This document shows, piece after piece, positions 5,612-13,316 of a stretch of DNA of 13,467 nt. The DNA lies in contig CACYBJ010000052.1 in the NCBI GenBank assembly GCA_902772565.1, positions 1 through 13,467 of the forward strand, written 5' to 3'. This DNA is from an uncultured Lachnospiraceae bacterium. Lineage in GTDB: Bacteria; Bacillota; Clostridia; Lachnospirales; Lachnospiraceae. Below the pieces are notes generated by a model. That model searched no databases. It had not been told where the DNA came from and was given only the letters and a program-made list of their open reading frames with translations. The position numbers were made by a program, and so were the translations under genes. Each line of letters starts with the position of its first letter. Within the stretch, counting starts at the first letter, position 1.

Positions 5612-6346
5612 CTATGAGGTAATCAGCTCTGTATATTCTTCTTTTAATTTGCCGCATTTCTTAACCACGGCAGATGCCAGAACTTCCATGGCGTCAAGAA
5701 CGCCTGCGGGAAGGGGATAGTCCTTCTTTATCATGGAAAGCTCGGTGCATCCCAGTATTATAACAGCCGCCCCCTGCTCCTTAAGGTGGGAAGCCACCTC
5801 GTTAAAGAGTTCGAGTCTCGGAGGCTTTCCGGCTTTTATATCTTCATATATGAGTTTCATTACCATAGGCTGATGCTTATCGTCCGGCACCACGGTTTCT
5901 ATGCCGTACTCTTTAAAGCCCTTGGTAAAAAGTCCGCTGCCGATGGTTCCGTCGGTAGCCATGATTCCCACGGTTTTAACGCCCCGCTCCCTTAAGTACT
6001 GCCCTGTCTCACGGATGATGTGAGCCACGGAATTGCCTACGCGGCTTTCCAGTTCATCATGGAAGTAGTGAGCCGTTATGCAGGGGATGGCAAGAAGCTG
6101 CGCGCCGGCATCCGTAAGGAAGCGGCCCATATCAGCCATGTCATCAAGCGGAGTTTCTTCGCTCTTTCCGAGAATATATGCAGTTCTGTCAGGTGTCTGG
6201 GGACGGCTCATAACTATCATTTCGATGTGCTCCTGGTCGGTGGCGGCATCTGTCATCTGAGTTATGAGTTCCATGAAATAGGCTGTTGCCATGGGACCCA
6301 GACCGCCGATGATACCAAGCATCGGCGAACCGTGATGAATACTCAA
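5612..6346 (-). CDS. Asp/Glu-racemase-superfamily amino acid racemase
   Basis: The 244-residue protein matches the cofactor-independent aspartate/glutamate racemase superfamily, in which two Cys residues exchange the alpha proton. The opening GIIGGLGPMATAYFMELI (11-28) is typical of the aspartate racemase/YgeA branch. The two catalytic regions are IPCITAHYF (Cys89) and ILGCTELSM (Cys200). The usual PCNTAH Asn is Ile90 here, which may affect substrate choice. The start is TTG at 6346, supported by AAAGGAG seven bases upstream; the next ATG (6322) has no binding site and would cut the N-terminal strand close to the glycine motif. The gene follows the transglutaminase-like gene by 12 bases and leads into the ligase gene, so it may supply a D-amino acid for activation. 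The substrate is not known; a role in peptidoglycan D-Glu supply (MurI) is less likely because the motifs are of the Asp-racemase type. Confidence 0.88.
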   Translation of the reverse strand: MSIHHGSPMLGIIGGLGPMATAYFMELITQMTDAATDQEHIEMIVMSRPQTPDRTAYILGKSEETPLDDMADMGRFLTDAGAQLLAIPCITAHYFHDELESRVGNSVAHIIRETGQYLRERGVKTVGIMATDGTIGSGLFTKGFKEYGIETVVPDDKHQPMVMKLIYEDIKAGKPPRLELFNEVASHLKEQGAAVIILGCTELSMIKKDYPLPAGVLDAMEVLASAVVKKCGKLKEEYTELITS

Positions 6347-6353
6347 TTTCTTG

Positions 6354-6360
6354 CTCCTTT
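6354..6360 (-). promoter_or_regulatory. Ribosome binding site supporting the TTG start of the racemase
   Basis: AAAGGAG on the minus strand overlaps the TAA stop of the preceding gene (TAAAGGAG) and stands seven bases before TTG at 6346. This is the reason for choosing the non-ATG start. Confidence 0.75.
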
Positions 6361-8224
6361 AGTTAATAGTAGGATAGATGGACGCATCATACTTATGCGA
6401 ATTCTTGTGCTTCTCCGAGTAGGCCCTTAAGTCGGCATCGGAAATAAGGAAGAATGTGGATCCGTCTATACGCGGTGTGGTATCGAAGTGGTACCAGCCC
6501 TCACCGTAGTCAACAAGGTTCCAGTAATGGGAACTTGCTCCTTCTATATAAATCTTCTTAATGTCCATATTCTTAATTCCGGCACTGTTAAGAAGATACT
6601 TGCTGGTCATGGCAAATACGAAGCAGTCTCCCGAGTGCTTTGTGAAACCTTCGTAGGCTGCAAGCACCTGATCATCCTTTTCGGAGTGATCTGAGTAAAC
6701 CACGTTGCTTCTTACCCATGTATAAATCTTCTGAAGTTTTTCCTTGTCAGTCATGTCATCGGTGCAGATGGACGCGATGACTCCGTCGGCAAGTGCTATT
6801 ACCTCGTCTTCGGAAACCGTCTTTTCTGCCACGTGGAGTGTGCAGGATGCGGTGGTGGAATTTCCGGCCTTATCGGTGACGGTGTACTTAACAGTGTAGG
6901 TACCTACCTTGGAAGTATCAACAGCTGCATTGTCTACATCAATGGTCGGATCCTTATCCAGATCGTCCTGTACGATAAGGTTCTTCTTGTAGGATACGGT
7001 GTCGCCTATGTATACATAGATGTCAGCGCACTCAAGAATCTCAGGTGCGGTGGTATCCTGCTTGAAGGAAAGAGGAACTTCACCTACGGTGGTGTTGCCG
7101 CAGGCATCCGTTACTTTAACCGTATAGGTATATTCCGTTACGGAAAGATTGGATGTATCTTCCGCAAGGGCTGAGCATCCGCCGGTTATGGTTACTTCGG
7201 AGTAGTCCGAAATGCTTTCAACATCAACGAAGTCCTTAGGATCGGGAGTTGAGCCGAATCCGTAGGCAACGCTTTCCTTAAACTCAACTACAGGCGGTGT
7301 CGTATCGGCCACCCTGAGAATAGCATCGTAGTTGCCTGCGTCTGTATTAAGAGTAAGATTATAATCTCCCGGCACATTCATGTTTACGGCAGATGTATCC
7401 GCATAGGCCACGGAAATACCCGAAAGACTGAATACGGAGGCGTCGGGAATCTCGCTTCCCGCTTCCACGCTGTAAAGCTTGCGAACCGGACGAACCGTAA
7501 GATGGGCAGAGAATACTGCCTGGTTGCCGCCCCGGTCTGTGCAAAGGATGTTTACAAGCTGCTCTCCTGTTTTTCTTACATCTGCAGGAGCACAGAATTC
7601 ATATTCGATTCTGGAGCCGTTATCTTCTGCCTCGACGAAGTCTCTTGCGGAAATGCTGCTTCCGTAAAGGATTTCAACGTCACGAAGCGTAACTACCGGT
7701 TCCTTGGTATCCTTAATTATAAGGGTGCTGGTGTACTTTTTGCCGTCCACCATGAGTTTTACGGTATATTTACCTATTTCCCTGTTGTCAAAGTCGGCAC
7801 AGTCGGGAGCATAGGATGCGTCTCCTCCCCTTAAAACAAAGGAAGAAGCCGTTACTTCCGTACCCGCTTCTACCGTAAGTGTGGAAAGCACCTTGCGGTT
7901 GGATCTGATGATCAGCGCGATAAGGGCAATGGAAACCAAAGCTATCATGGCAACGAGAGCTACCTTTACTCTCTTCATCTTCTGCTGATGACGCCTTGCT
8001 CTCTCCGCTCTGCTGTATCCTTTTCTTCCCTTGGCACCCGCACCCGCCCTGCCGGCAGTTCTCTTACTGCTGCTGACATGCTTTCCGGCTACAGTCTTAC
8101 CGTACTTGGTATTTCTGCCCTTCACCGTACTTCTGCGGCGGGGACCGGTGCTTCCTGTGCGGCTTCCGGTCCTGCTGCGCATTCCTGTGCTTTTCCTTTT
8201 ATTGTTTCCTGTACTACGATTCAT
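6359..8224 (-). CDS. Membrane-anchored transglutaminase-like protein with five Ig-like domains
   Basis: The 621-residue product has an unusual basic N-terminal tail (1-84) rich in Arg, Lys, Ser, Thr and Gly with a small RTGSRTGSTG repeat, then one membrane helix (about 86-107) and a large outside part. Residues 112-466 form about five Ig-like beta-domains; three begin with a DTxxP linker (DTKEPVVTL 172, DTTPPVVEF 308, DTTAPEILE 390), as in DUF5011/HYR-type surface domains. The C-terminal domain (about 470-621) is transglutaminase-like with a complete triad: Cys534 in SGDCFVFAM, His566 in SSHYWNLV and Asp581 in YHFDTTP. Such domains act as proteases, crosslinkers or peptidoglycan-associated amidases, so the exact reaction is open. 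It overlaps the upstream gene by 11 bases. Neither the ATG at 8224 nor the one at 8182 has a well-spaced binding site; I kept the longer form. It probably acts at the cell wall surface. Confidence 0.88.
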   Translation of the reverse strand: MNRSTGNNKRKSTGMRSRTGSRTGSTGPRRRSTVKGRNTKYGKTVAGKHVSSSKRTAGRAGAGAKGRKGYSRAERARRHQQKMKRVKVALVAMIALVSIALIALIIRSNRKVLSTLTVEAGTEVTASSFVLRGGDASYAPDCADFDNREIGKYTVKLMVDGKKYTSTLIIKDTKEPVVTLRDVEILYGSSISARDFVEAEDNGSRIEYEFCAPADVRKTGEQLVNILCTDRGGNQAVFSAHLTVRPVRKLYSVEAGSEIPDASVFSLSGISVAYADTSAVNMNVPGDYNLTLNTDAGNYDAILRVADTTPPVVEFKESVAYGFGSTPDPKDFVDVESISDYSEVTITGGCSALAEDTSNLSVTEYTYTVKVTDACGNTTVGEVPLSFKQDTTAPEILECADIYVYIGDTVSYKKNLIVQDDLDKDPTIDVDNAAVDTSKVGTYTVKYTVTDKAGNSTTASCTLHVAEKTVSEDEVIALADGVIASICTDDMTDKEKLQKIYTWVRSNVVYSDHSEKDDQVLAAYEGFTKHSGDCFVFAMTSKYLLNSAGIKNMDIKKIYIEGASSHYWNLVDYGEGWYHFDTTPRIDGSTFFLISDADLRAYSEKHKNSHKYDASIYPTIN

Positions 8225-9758
8225 CTTCCTGATCAGATTCCCCTGCGGCTTTTACTGCAGCCGCCTCTTCATAAATCACATATCCCGGCTTTAAGGCATA
8301 TTCCTTAGTCTGAGTCGGGAGTGCTCTCTCTTCCAGACGCAACTCAAGTGACGTCTTTACAAAACCGTAGATGATGGCACCTACGGGAATACCCAAAATC
8401 ATACCCAAAACTCCGAAAAGTCCTCCGCCCAAAAGGCAGGATACGATTACATAGAAAGGCGAAAGGCCTACGCTCTTTCCAACAATCTTCGGAGTAAGAT
8501 AATTAGAATCAAACTGCTGAAGGATAATAATAAAAACGGTAAATACTATGGCCTGCGGAAGGCTCTCGCAAAGTATCAGTATGACACCCGGCACCGCTCC
8601 GATGAGGGGACCGAAGTAGGGGATAATATTGGTAACACCTACAATTACACTGACAAGTACCGCTGTATCACCCATCGCTTTCATTCCGAAAAGTCCCAGA
8701 ATCACCATTACGATATAACAGATAAATCCTATTATTACTGAATCTATCATCTTACCGATGAGGGACTTCATAAATATCACATTGGATCTGTTCATGGTCT
8801 GAACAAAACTCTTGGCCCTGGCCGGTCTCATAATTGAGAAGGAAAGCTTTTTAAGCTGACCCAGATATCTTTCTTTACCGGCCAGCAGATAAACTGCTAC
8901 GATGAGTCCGATGGCAATATTTATAACAGCTCTTATGGCCACAAGTATCCAGGTGCCGGCTTTATCGAGAAGTTCGTTGGCCAGTTTTTCAAGTTTGCCG
9001 TCCAGATCGAAGGTATCGAAAAGCGTGTCGGCATCCGGCACATTTCTTCTGAGCCATGAATTACCGTTTATAATTTTCATAACCAGCTTTTCAACCTGGT
9101 TATAGTAACTCGGTATATTATTGGCCAGCATGATCATGCTGTCAATAAGGGCAGGGATCACTGCCATAAACATAAGTATTACAAGTGCCAGTGTCACAGT
9201 CATAACTATGGCAACGGAAGCATATCTCGCATTCCTGTGTCTTCTGTCCAGAATGTTGGCGGAATCGCCTTCGTAGGCCAGTTTCTTTGCTTCTTTTCTG
9301 GCTATACGGGCAGCCTTTCTTTCGGAGATTTCCTTCTCGTGTTCAGCCTCGGCTTTGCTGGCGTTCCTGCGTCTTTCCTCTATCTTAAGGTCCCGCATGT
9401 CGAACCATTTGAGAATGATTGCTTCTATCTTTGCAACTGCCGGATTAAGTATGTAAGCAAGAGCAAAGCCTATGATTATAGGAGACAGGATTCTGACGAT
9501 AGTGGATACCGCATCTCCGATTATCTTCACCTTGTTTAAAAGAAACCAGAAGACTATTGAGGCGGCAATAACTATGAAGGCCCATAATGCGAAATCGAAA
9601 ATCTGACTGCTGCCCCAATGCTCTTTCACGCGGCCGAAGGCCGTGTTTCCCTTTTCATCATCGGGGTGGATGATCCTGTCATTTTCGTCTCTTACGGGTT
9701 CTTCTTCAAAACTTGTCCTATCGATTCGTTTTTTGTCTTTTTCGGACACCTTGCCCAT
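8214..9758 (-). CDS. AI-2E family (PerM/YtvI-type) membrane transporter
   Basis: The 514-residue protein is a multi-helix membrane protein of the AI-2E family, whose members include proposed exporters of autoinducer-2 and Na+/H+ antiporters; the substrate here is unknown. The family signature is clear: VGVTNIIPYFGPLIGAVPG (373-391) and QQFDSNYLTPKIVGKSVGL (414-432), followed by the Gly-rich helix GGGLFGVLGMILGIPVGAI. Family proteins are usually 350-400 residues. The extra length comes from a charged N-terminus (1-45), a charged tail (about 472-514), and a highly charged, Ala/Lys/Glu/Arg-rich insert (about 118-178) between the second and third helices that is likely helical or coiled-coil and cytoplasmic. 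AGAGG seven bases before the ATG supports the start. It follows the lipoprotein gene by 36 bases and overlaps the next gene by 11. Confidence 0.92.
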   Translation of the reverse strand: MGKVSEKDKKRIDRTSFEEEPVRDENDRIIHPDDEKGNTAFGRVKEHWGSSQIFDFALWAFIVIAASIVFWFLLNKVKIIGDAVSTIVRILSPIIIGFALAYILNPAVAKIEAIILKWFDMRDLKIEERRRNASKAEAEHEKEISERKAARIARKEAKKLAYEGDSANILDRRHRNARYASVAIVMTVTLALVILMFMAVIPALIDSMIMLANNIPSYYNQVEKLVMKIINGNSWLRRNVPDADTLFDTFDLDGKLEKLANELLDKAGTWILVAIRAVINIAIGLIVAVYLLAGKERYLGQLKKLSFSIMRPARAKSFVQTMNRSNVIFMKSLIGKMIDSVIIGFICYIVMVILGLFGMKAMGDTAVLVSVIVGVTNIIPYFGPLIGAVPGVILILCESLPQAIVFTVFIIILQQFDSNYLTPKIVGKSVGLSPFYVIVSCLLGGGLFGVLGMILGIPVGAIIYGFVKTSLELRLEERALPTQTKEYALKPGYVIYEEAAAVKAAGESDQEDES

Positions 9759-9794
9759 TGTACCACCTCTGTATAAAAATACAACCTTAAAGTG

Positions 9795-11030
9795 TTAAAC
9801 CGCTTTGTAGATGTCAAACGAGGCAAATGCCGCATCTGCCAGTTCTTCGTCGGTTAAATTACTGTCGTTTGTAAGCATGCACTGAATGGTAAAACCTTCG
9901 CCTACTTCATAAAGGAACATGTTGTTGGTGTATGTCGCACCCTCTGTTTCCATTACAAGGTCCAAAACAACGTGGGTGAGTTTTCCGGCCTTTCCTTCGT
10001 ACTCTTCCCTGGTATATTTTACGGTCATGTTGTCACCGTAGGTCTCCTCGTAGTAGGCGATGATTCCGTCGGCGTCCATGTCGAACATGGAGAAAATAAC
10101 CGAAGCATTTACATTGCTTCCCGAAAGAGCCCACTGACCCAGTTCCAGATTGGAGCTTTCGCTGGCATATTCAAAAAGACTGTCATCCCAAGTGGTTTTG
10201 TAGAACTCCTCGTCTATACCTTCTATGATAAGGGATGATGAATCAACCACATGAGATTTGATTTCCCTGCCCTCGGGAACGTAAACTCCCGAAGAAGCAA
10301 GCAGGTCTTCAAAGGCCGTATAGAACTTAAGGGAAACAGTGCGAAGAGTTACATAGTCCTCTTCGGAGCTGTAGGAAACTTCCTTCTCTTTAATACTGTA
10401 ATCGAAAGTAAGACTGATTTCGTAATCTTCAAATCTTATTTCGGCAGATACATTCTCCTTAAAGAGTTCCTTGTCTATGCTTCCTTTTACGTTTACCGCC
10501 GCCTGGGCATCTTCCTGCCTGAGGTCACCGCAAACCGTATTCATGAGTTCGTAAAGTTCTTCGCTTCCGGCCTCTTTGCAAAGATCTGCAAGGTAGCCGG
10601 TCATATCTGCGGCAGATGCCGCATCGTCCGTTCCCGCACTGAAGTCTTTTCCGTCGATCTTTATGTTGTTTTCGGCGGCTTCGTACAGGAAGAAAAGTAT
10701 GTTGTCATGCACCGCGGAAACATCCTCGGAGAGCACCTGAGTATACTTTTCGGACTGCGATACCTCGCCGGATTTTATCTCATAGTCCGTTTTGAAAACG
10801 GCTGCGGAACCGTCCTTAAGTCCCGATGAACCATATTTAAGGCCGATTGTGTCTTCGCCTTTTTTTATGTCAGCTGTGATTCCGAGATTAAACTCCCCGG
10901 TCTCAAGTTTTTTCGCATCGCTGAATACTTCCTTGGCATCTTTGTATTTTTTTCCGCAGGATGCAAGAAGCAGCGCTGACATTATAAGAAGCAACAGGAC
11001 AGCTGCAGATTTTAATCTGTGTTTTCCCAT
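9795..11030 (-). CDS. Putative lipoprotein of unknown function
   Basis: The 411-residue product has a basic start (MGKHRLK), a long hydrophobic stretch and the lipobox LLASC with Cys25, so it should be anchored outside the membrane by lipid. The mature part is acidic, rich in Asp, Glu, Ser and Tyr, and contains two strand-rich regions (about 42-100 and 185-250) and a C-terminal region (about 295-411) with YTNNMFLYEVGEGFTIQCM. I do not recognise a family. One feature stands out: DMDADGIIAYYE at 317-328 fits the 12-residue EF-hand-type calcium loop pattern. The ATG is preceded by GGAGAGAG about eight bases away and lies three bases after the GNAT stop, so the gene is part of the same transcript. 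It could be a surface sensor or chaperone, but nothing in the sequence decides this. Confidence 0.85.
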   Translation of the reverse strand: MGKHRLKSAAVLLLLIMSALLLASCGKKYKDAKEVFSDAKKLETGEFNLGITADIKKGEDTIGLKYGSSGLKDGSAAVFKTDYEIKSGEVSQSEKYTQVLSEDVSAVHDNILFFLYEAAENNIKIDGKDFSAGTDDAASAADMTGYLADLCKEAGSEELYELMNTVCGDLRQEDAQAAVNVKGSIDKELFKENVSAEIRFEDYEISLTFDYSIKEKEVSYSSEEDYVTLRTVSLKFYTAFEDLLASSGVYVPEGREIKSHVVDSSSLIIEGIDEEFYKTTWDDSLFEYASESSNLELGQWALSGSNVNASVIFSMFDMDADGIIAYYEETYGDNMTVKYTREEYEGKAGKLTHVVLDLVMETEGATYTNNMFLYEVGEGFTIQCMLTNDSNLTDEELADAAFASFDIYKAV

Positions 11031-11033
11031 GTT

Positions 11034-11648
11034 CTATTCTCTCTCCGATGTAAAACTGTATAATCTCTCTTTTACGACAAACCCGCATTTGTTATAGAGG
11101 GCAACCGCATGCGGATTGTAACTGTCGGCGTGAAGAAGAAGTATCTTCCCGGGACATCTTTTCTTTATTTCTTCAATGAGGATGGTTGCCAGGCCTTTTT
11201 TCCTCATGGACTCGTCTATGAAAACGTCACTTATGCAAACCGCATCGGGATCGTGGGTCAGCATGCATCCGCCGATTACCATGTCGGATGAATCAACCAC
11301 TGCCACGCTTTCCGTAAAGGCCTCTTCGCACTCCTCCGTAATGTCGAAGTGGTAAACAAAGTGCTCGCCTGCTGCCGTAACTTCCACCGGGGAATACTCT
11401 TTAATATAATCACGGCAGTTACCTTCGGTTTCGAATACAAAATAAAAATCCGTCTCGGTGGGATGAAACCCGGCCGTCTTGTAACCGGCGGCATCGGAGT
11501 CATCATAGGTGTGACACTTTACGGTTTTATAGTTTTTATATTCTTCATTTATGTCCTTAAGTGCATCTGCCAGTTCTTCTTTTTTACAGTTTACAAGAAG
11601 TTCCGCCAGAGTACCGTCGGCATACATTTCTTCGAATCTGTTATCCAT
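11034..11648 (-). CDS. GNAT-family N-acetyltransferase
   Basis: The 204-residue protein has a C-terminal GNAT fold that would transfer an acetyl group from acetyl-CoA to an amine. Acetyl-CoA-binding motif A reads DVFIDESMRKKGLATILIEEI (141-161) with the RKKGLA pyrophosphate loop, and motif B reads NPHAVALYNKCGFVV (178-192). The N-terminal half (about 1-110) contains HTYDDSDAAGYKTAGFHPTETDFYFVFETEG, a segment with no clear family assignment that may bind the substrate or form a second degenerate GNAT half. The ATG lies three bases after the rsmA stop with GGAAG seven bases upstream. Position next to rsmA is compatible with a housekeeping or protein-modifying role, but its substrate cannot be read from the sequence. 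Confidence 0.85.
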   Translation of the reverse strand: MDNRFEEMYADGTLAELLVNCKKEELADALKDINEEYKNYKTVKCHTYDDSDAAGYKTAGFHPTETDFYFVFETEGNCRDYIKEYSPVEVTAAGEHFVYHFDITEECEEAFTESVAVVDSSDMVIGGCMLTHDPDAVCISDVFIDESMRKKGLATILIEEIKKRCPGKILLLHADSYNPHAVALYNKCGFVVKERLYSFTSERE

Positions 11649-11651
11649 ATT

Positions 11652-12512
11652 TTAACTTCCCAGCGCATCCGAAAGGGCTGCGAAATCCGAAAGTGACAGT
11701 TTCTCGCCTCTTACGCTCACATCTTTTCCTATTTTTTCAAGGGCAGATGCCACCGCATCCCGGTCAAACTCCAGTTCCGTGGAATTCTTGATTCCGTTCA
11801 TAAGAGTTTTTCTGCGCTGATTAAAGGATGCTCTTATTAACTTAAACATGAGTTCCTCGTCCTTAACGGAGACTCTCGGCTCCGTGAGAACATCAAGCCT
11901 TACTACGGCGCTTCCCACTCCCGGACGGGGAATGAAACAATTGGCCGGAACGTTGGCTGCGTAGTAAACATCTGCGTAGTACTGAACTGCCAGTGAAAGG
12001 GCGGAATAGTCCTCCTCTCCTACGGATGCCTGCATACGAAGAGCCACTTCCTTCTGAACCATTACCGTAATGCTTTCCACGGGGGCCTTGCCCTTAAGAA
12101 GCCCTAAAATGATAGGGGTTGTAATGTAGTAAGGAAGGTTGGCCACAACCTTGGCAGATGCCGCTCCGTGCTCGCTAAGGAGTTTCTTTATATCCACATT
12201 AAGAATGTCTTCGTTGATAACGGTTACGTTGTCATAGTCCTTTAATGTGTCATTTTCAAGTATGGGTATTAAGTTCCGGTCTATTTCCACGGCTATAACC
12301 TGTCCTGCATTCTCACACAGAGCCTGAGTCATGGTGCCGATTCCGGGACCGACTTCGATTACCGTGTCTTCCTTAGTGATTCCCGAATCCCTTATGATCT
12401 TGTCCAGAACATGAGGGTCGATCAGGAAATTCTGACCGAACTGCTTCTGGAAATTGAAATTATATTTTTGCAAAATGGCAGCGGTGCCGCCGGGAGTTAT
12501 CAGATTTCCCAT
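11652..12512 (-). CDS. rsmA: 16S rRNA (adenine-N6,N6) dimethyltransferase RsmA/KsgA
   Basis: The 286-residue protein dimethylates two adjacent adenines in the helix 45 loop of 16S rRNA late in 30S subunit assembly, using S-adenosylmethionine. Family signatures are complete: QNFLID (27-32), the SAM loop VIEVGPGIGTMT (51-62), acidic VEID (75-78), EDIL (101-104) and the catalytic NLPYYI (125-130). The C-terminal domain includes SFNQRRKTLMNGI and RGEKLSLSDFAALSDAL, both typical of RsmA. Length matches the family. Its ATG directly abuts the tatD TGA (TGAATG) and AGGAAAGAG lies just upstream, so it is translated right after tatD. The tatD-rsmA neighbourhood is common in Firmicutes, which adds support. 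Confidence 0.97.
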   Translation of the reverse strand: MGNLITPGGTAAILQKYNFNFQKQFGQNFLIDPHVLDKIIRDSGITKEDTVIEVGPGIGTMTQALCENAGQVIAVEIDRNLIPILENDTLKDYDNVTVINEDILNVDIKKLLSEHGAASAKVVANLPYYITTPIILGLLKGKAPVESITVMVQKEVALRMQASVGEEDYSALSLAVQYYADVYYAANVPANCFIPRPGVGSAVVRLDVLTEPRVSVKDEELMFKLIRASFNQRRKTLMNGIKNSTELEFDRDAVASALEKIGKDVSVRGEKLSLSDFAALSDALGS

Positions 12513-13316
12513 TCAGTCTCTTTCCTGTGCTTCGTCAAGTTTAAAAACCCTGCATGCATTCACAAAGGTTTTCTCCTCTACTTCCTCTACGGGAACATTA
12601 AGGATTTCAGCTATTTTATTAACTATGTGGACCAGATTTGAGGATTCGTTTCTGGTTCCTCTTTTGGGTTCCGGTGACATGTACGGGCAGTCGGTTTCCA
12701 CAACAATGTGGTCCAGTCCGATTTTGGCCACCGTATCCACCAGTTTTCTTGCATTCTTAAAAGTAACCACTCCGCCGACGCCGATGTAAAATCCCAGTTT
12801 TATAAACTGTTCGGCAAGCTCCGGACTGTATCCGTAGCAGTGAACTATGCCTCGGGCATCCACGCCGTCTCTTTGGCAGGACTCAACGTATTCCTTAAGG
12901 ATTTTGTAGGTGTCCTCTCCCGCATCTCTGGAATGAATGATTACCGGAAGATTAAATTCCTTTGCAACCGCAAGCTGCCTTCTGAAAACATCTTCCTGAA
13001 CATCTTCGGGGCAGGAATCCCAGTAATAATCAAAGCCGATCTCGCCTACGGCAATGACCTTCTCGTCCTTACACATTTCCCGAAGCTGGTTTACTGCCGC
13101 ATCGGTAAGCTGATGTCCGTACTCCGGATGAACGCCTACCGTGGCATAAAAATCGTCATGCTTGTGAGCTATTTCTATGGACTCCTGTGAAGACATAACA
13201 GTGGAGCCTACGTTTACAAAACGCTTAACACCCACGTTTCTGGCTTTTTCAATTACTGCCCATCCGTCGTCTTCGTAACAATCGTCTTCATAATGTGCAT
13301 GAGTTTCAAATATCAT
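12513..13316 (-). CDS. tatD: TatD-family metal-dependent deoxyribonuclease
   Basis: The product (267 residues from the chosen start) is a TatD hydrolase, a TIM-barrel phosphoesterase with two metals linked to DNA repair or degradation. Metal ligands are visible: HxH at His6/His8 in ETHAHYED, Glu92 in AVGEIGFDYYWD, His128 in VIIHSRDAGED, His159 in IVHCYGYSPE and Asp209 in VVETDCPYMSPEP. I chose the ATG at 13316 because MIFETHAHY is the usual TatD beginning; an upstream in-frame ATG at 13343 would add nine residues (MSMKRRQQA) lying entirely within the argB end. With this start the gene overlaps argB by 11 bases (ATGATATTTGA). It abuts rsmA downstream. Confidence 0.95.
   Translation of the reverse strand: MIFETHAHYEDDCYEDDGWAVIEKARNVGVKRFVNVGSTVMSSQESIEIAHKHDDFYATVGVHPEYGHQLTDAAVNQLREMCKDEKVIAVGEIGFDYYWDSCPEDVQEDVFRRQLAVAKEFNLPVIIHSRDAGEDTYKILKEYVESCQRDGVDARGIVHCYGYSPELAEQFIKLGFYIGVGGVVTFKNARKLVDTVAKIGLDHIVVETDCPYMSPEPKRGTRNESSNLVHIVNKIAEILNVPVEEVEEKTFVNACRVFKLDEAQERD

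Noticed and set aside
9770..9783. Inverted repeat TGTAT-AAAA-ATACA in the 36-base gap before the AI-2E family gene
   Set aside because: Five AT-rich pairs with no U-run or GC content; too weak to call a terminator or operator, and the position is a normal ribosome-binding-site leader.
10251..10829. A 192-codon open frame on the plus strand opposite the 411-residue lipoprotein gene
   Set aside because: It has no recognisable domain or good ribosome binding site, and the minus-strand frame has a lipobox, a good start and operon spacing. It is an antisense shadow.
9832..11579. The 17-base string GCATCTGCCAGTTCTTC occurs at 9832-9848 and again at 11563-11579
   Set aside because: Both copies encode the same short peptide EELADA with the same codons in two helices; no repeat structure extends beyond it, so it is coding coincidence rather than a mobile or regulatory repeat.
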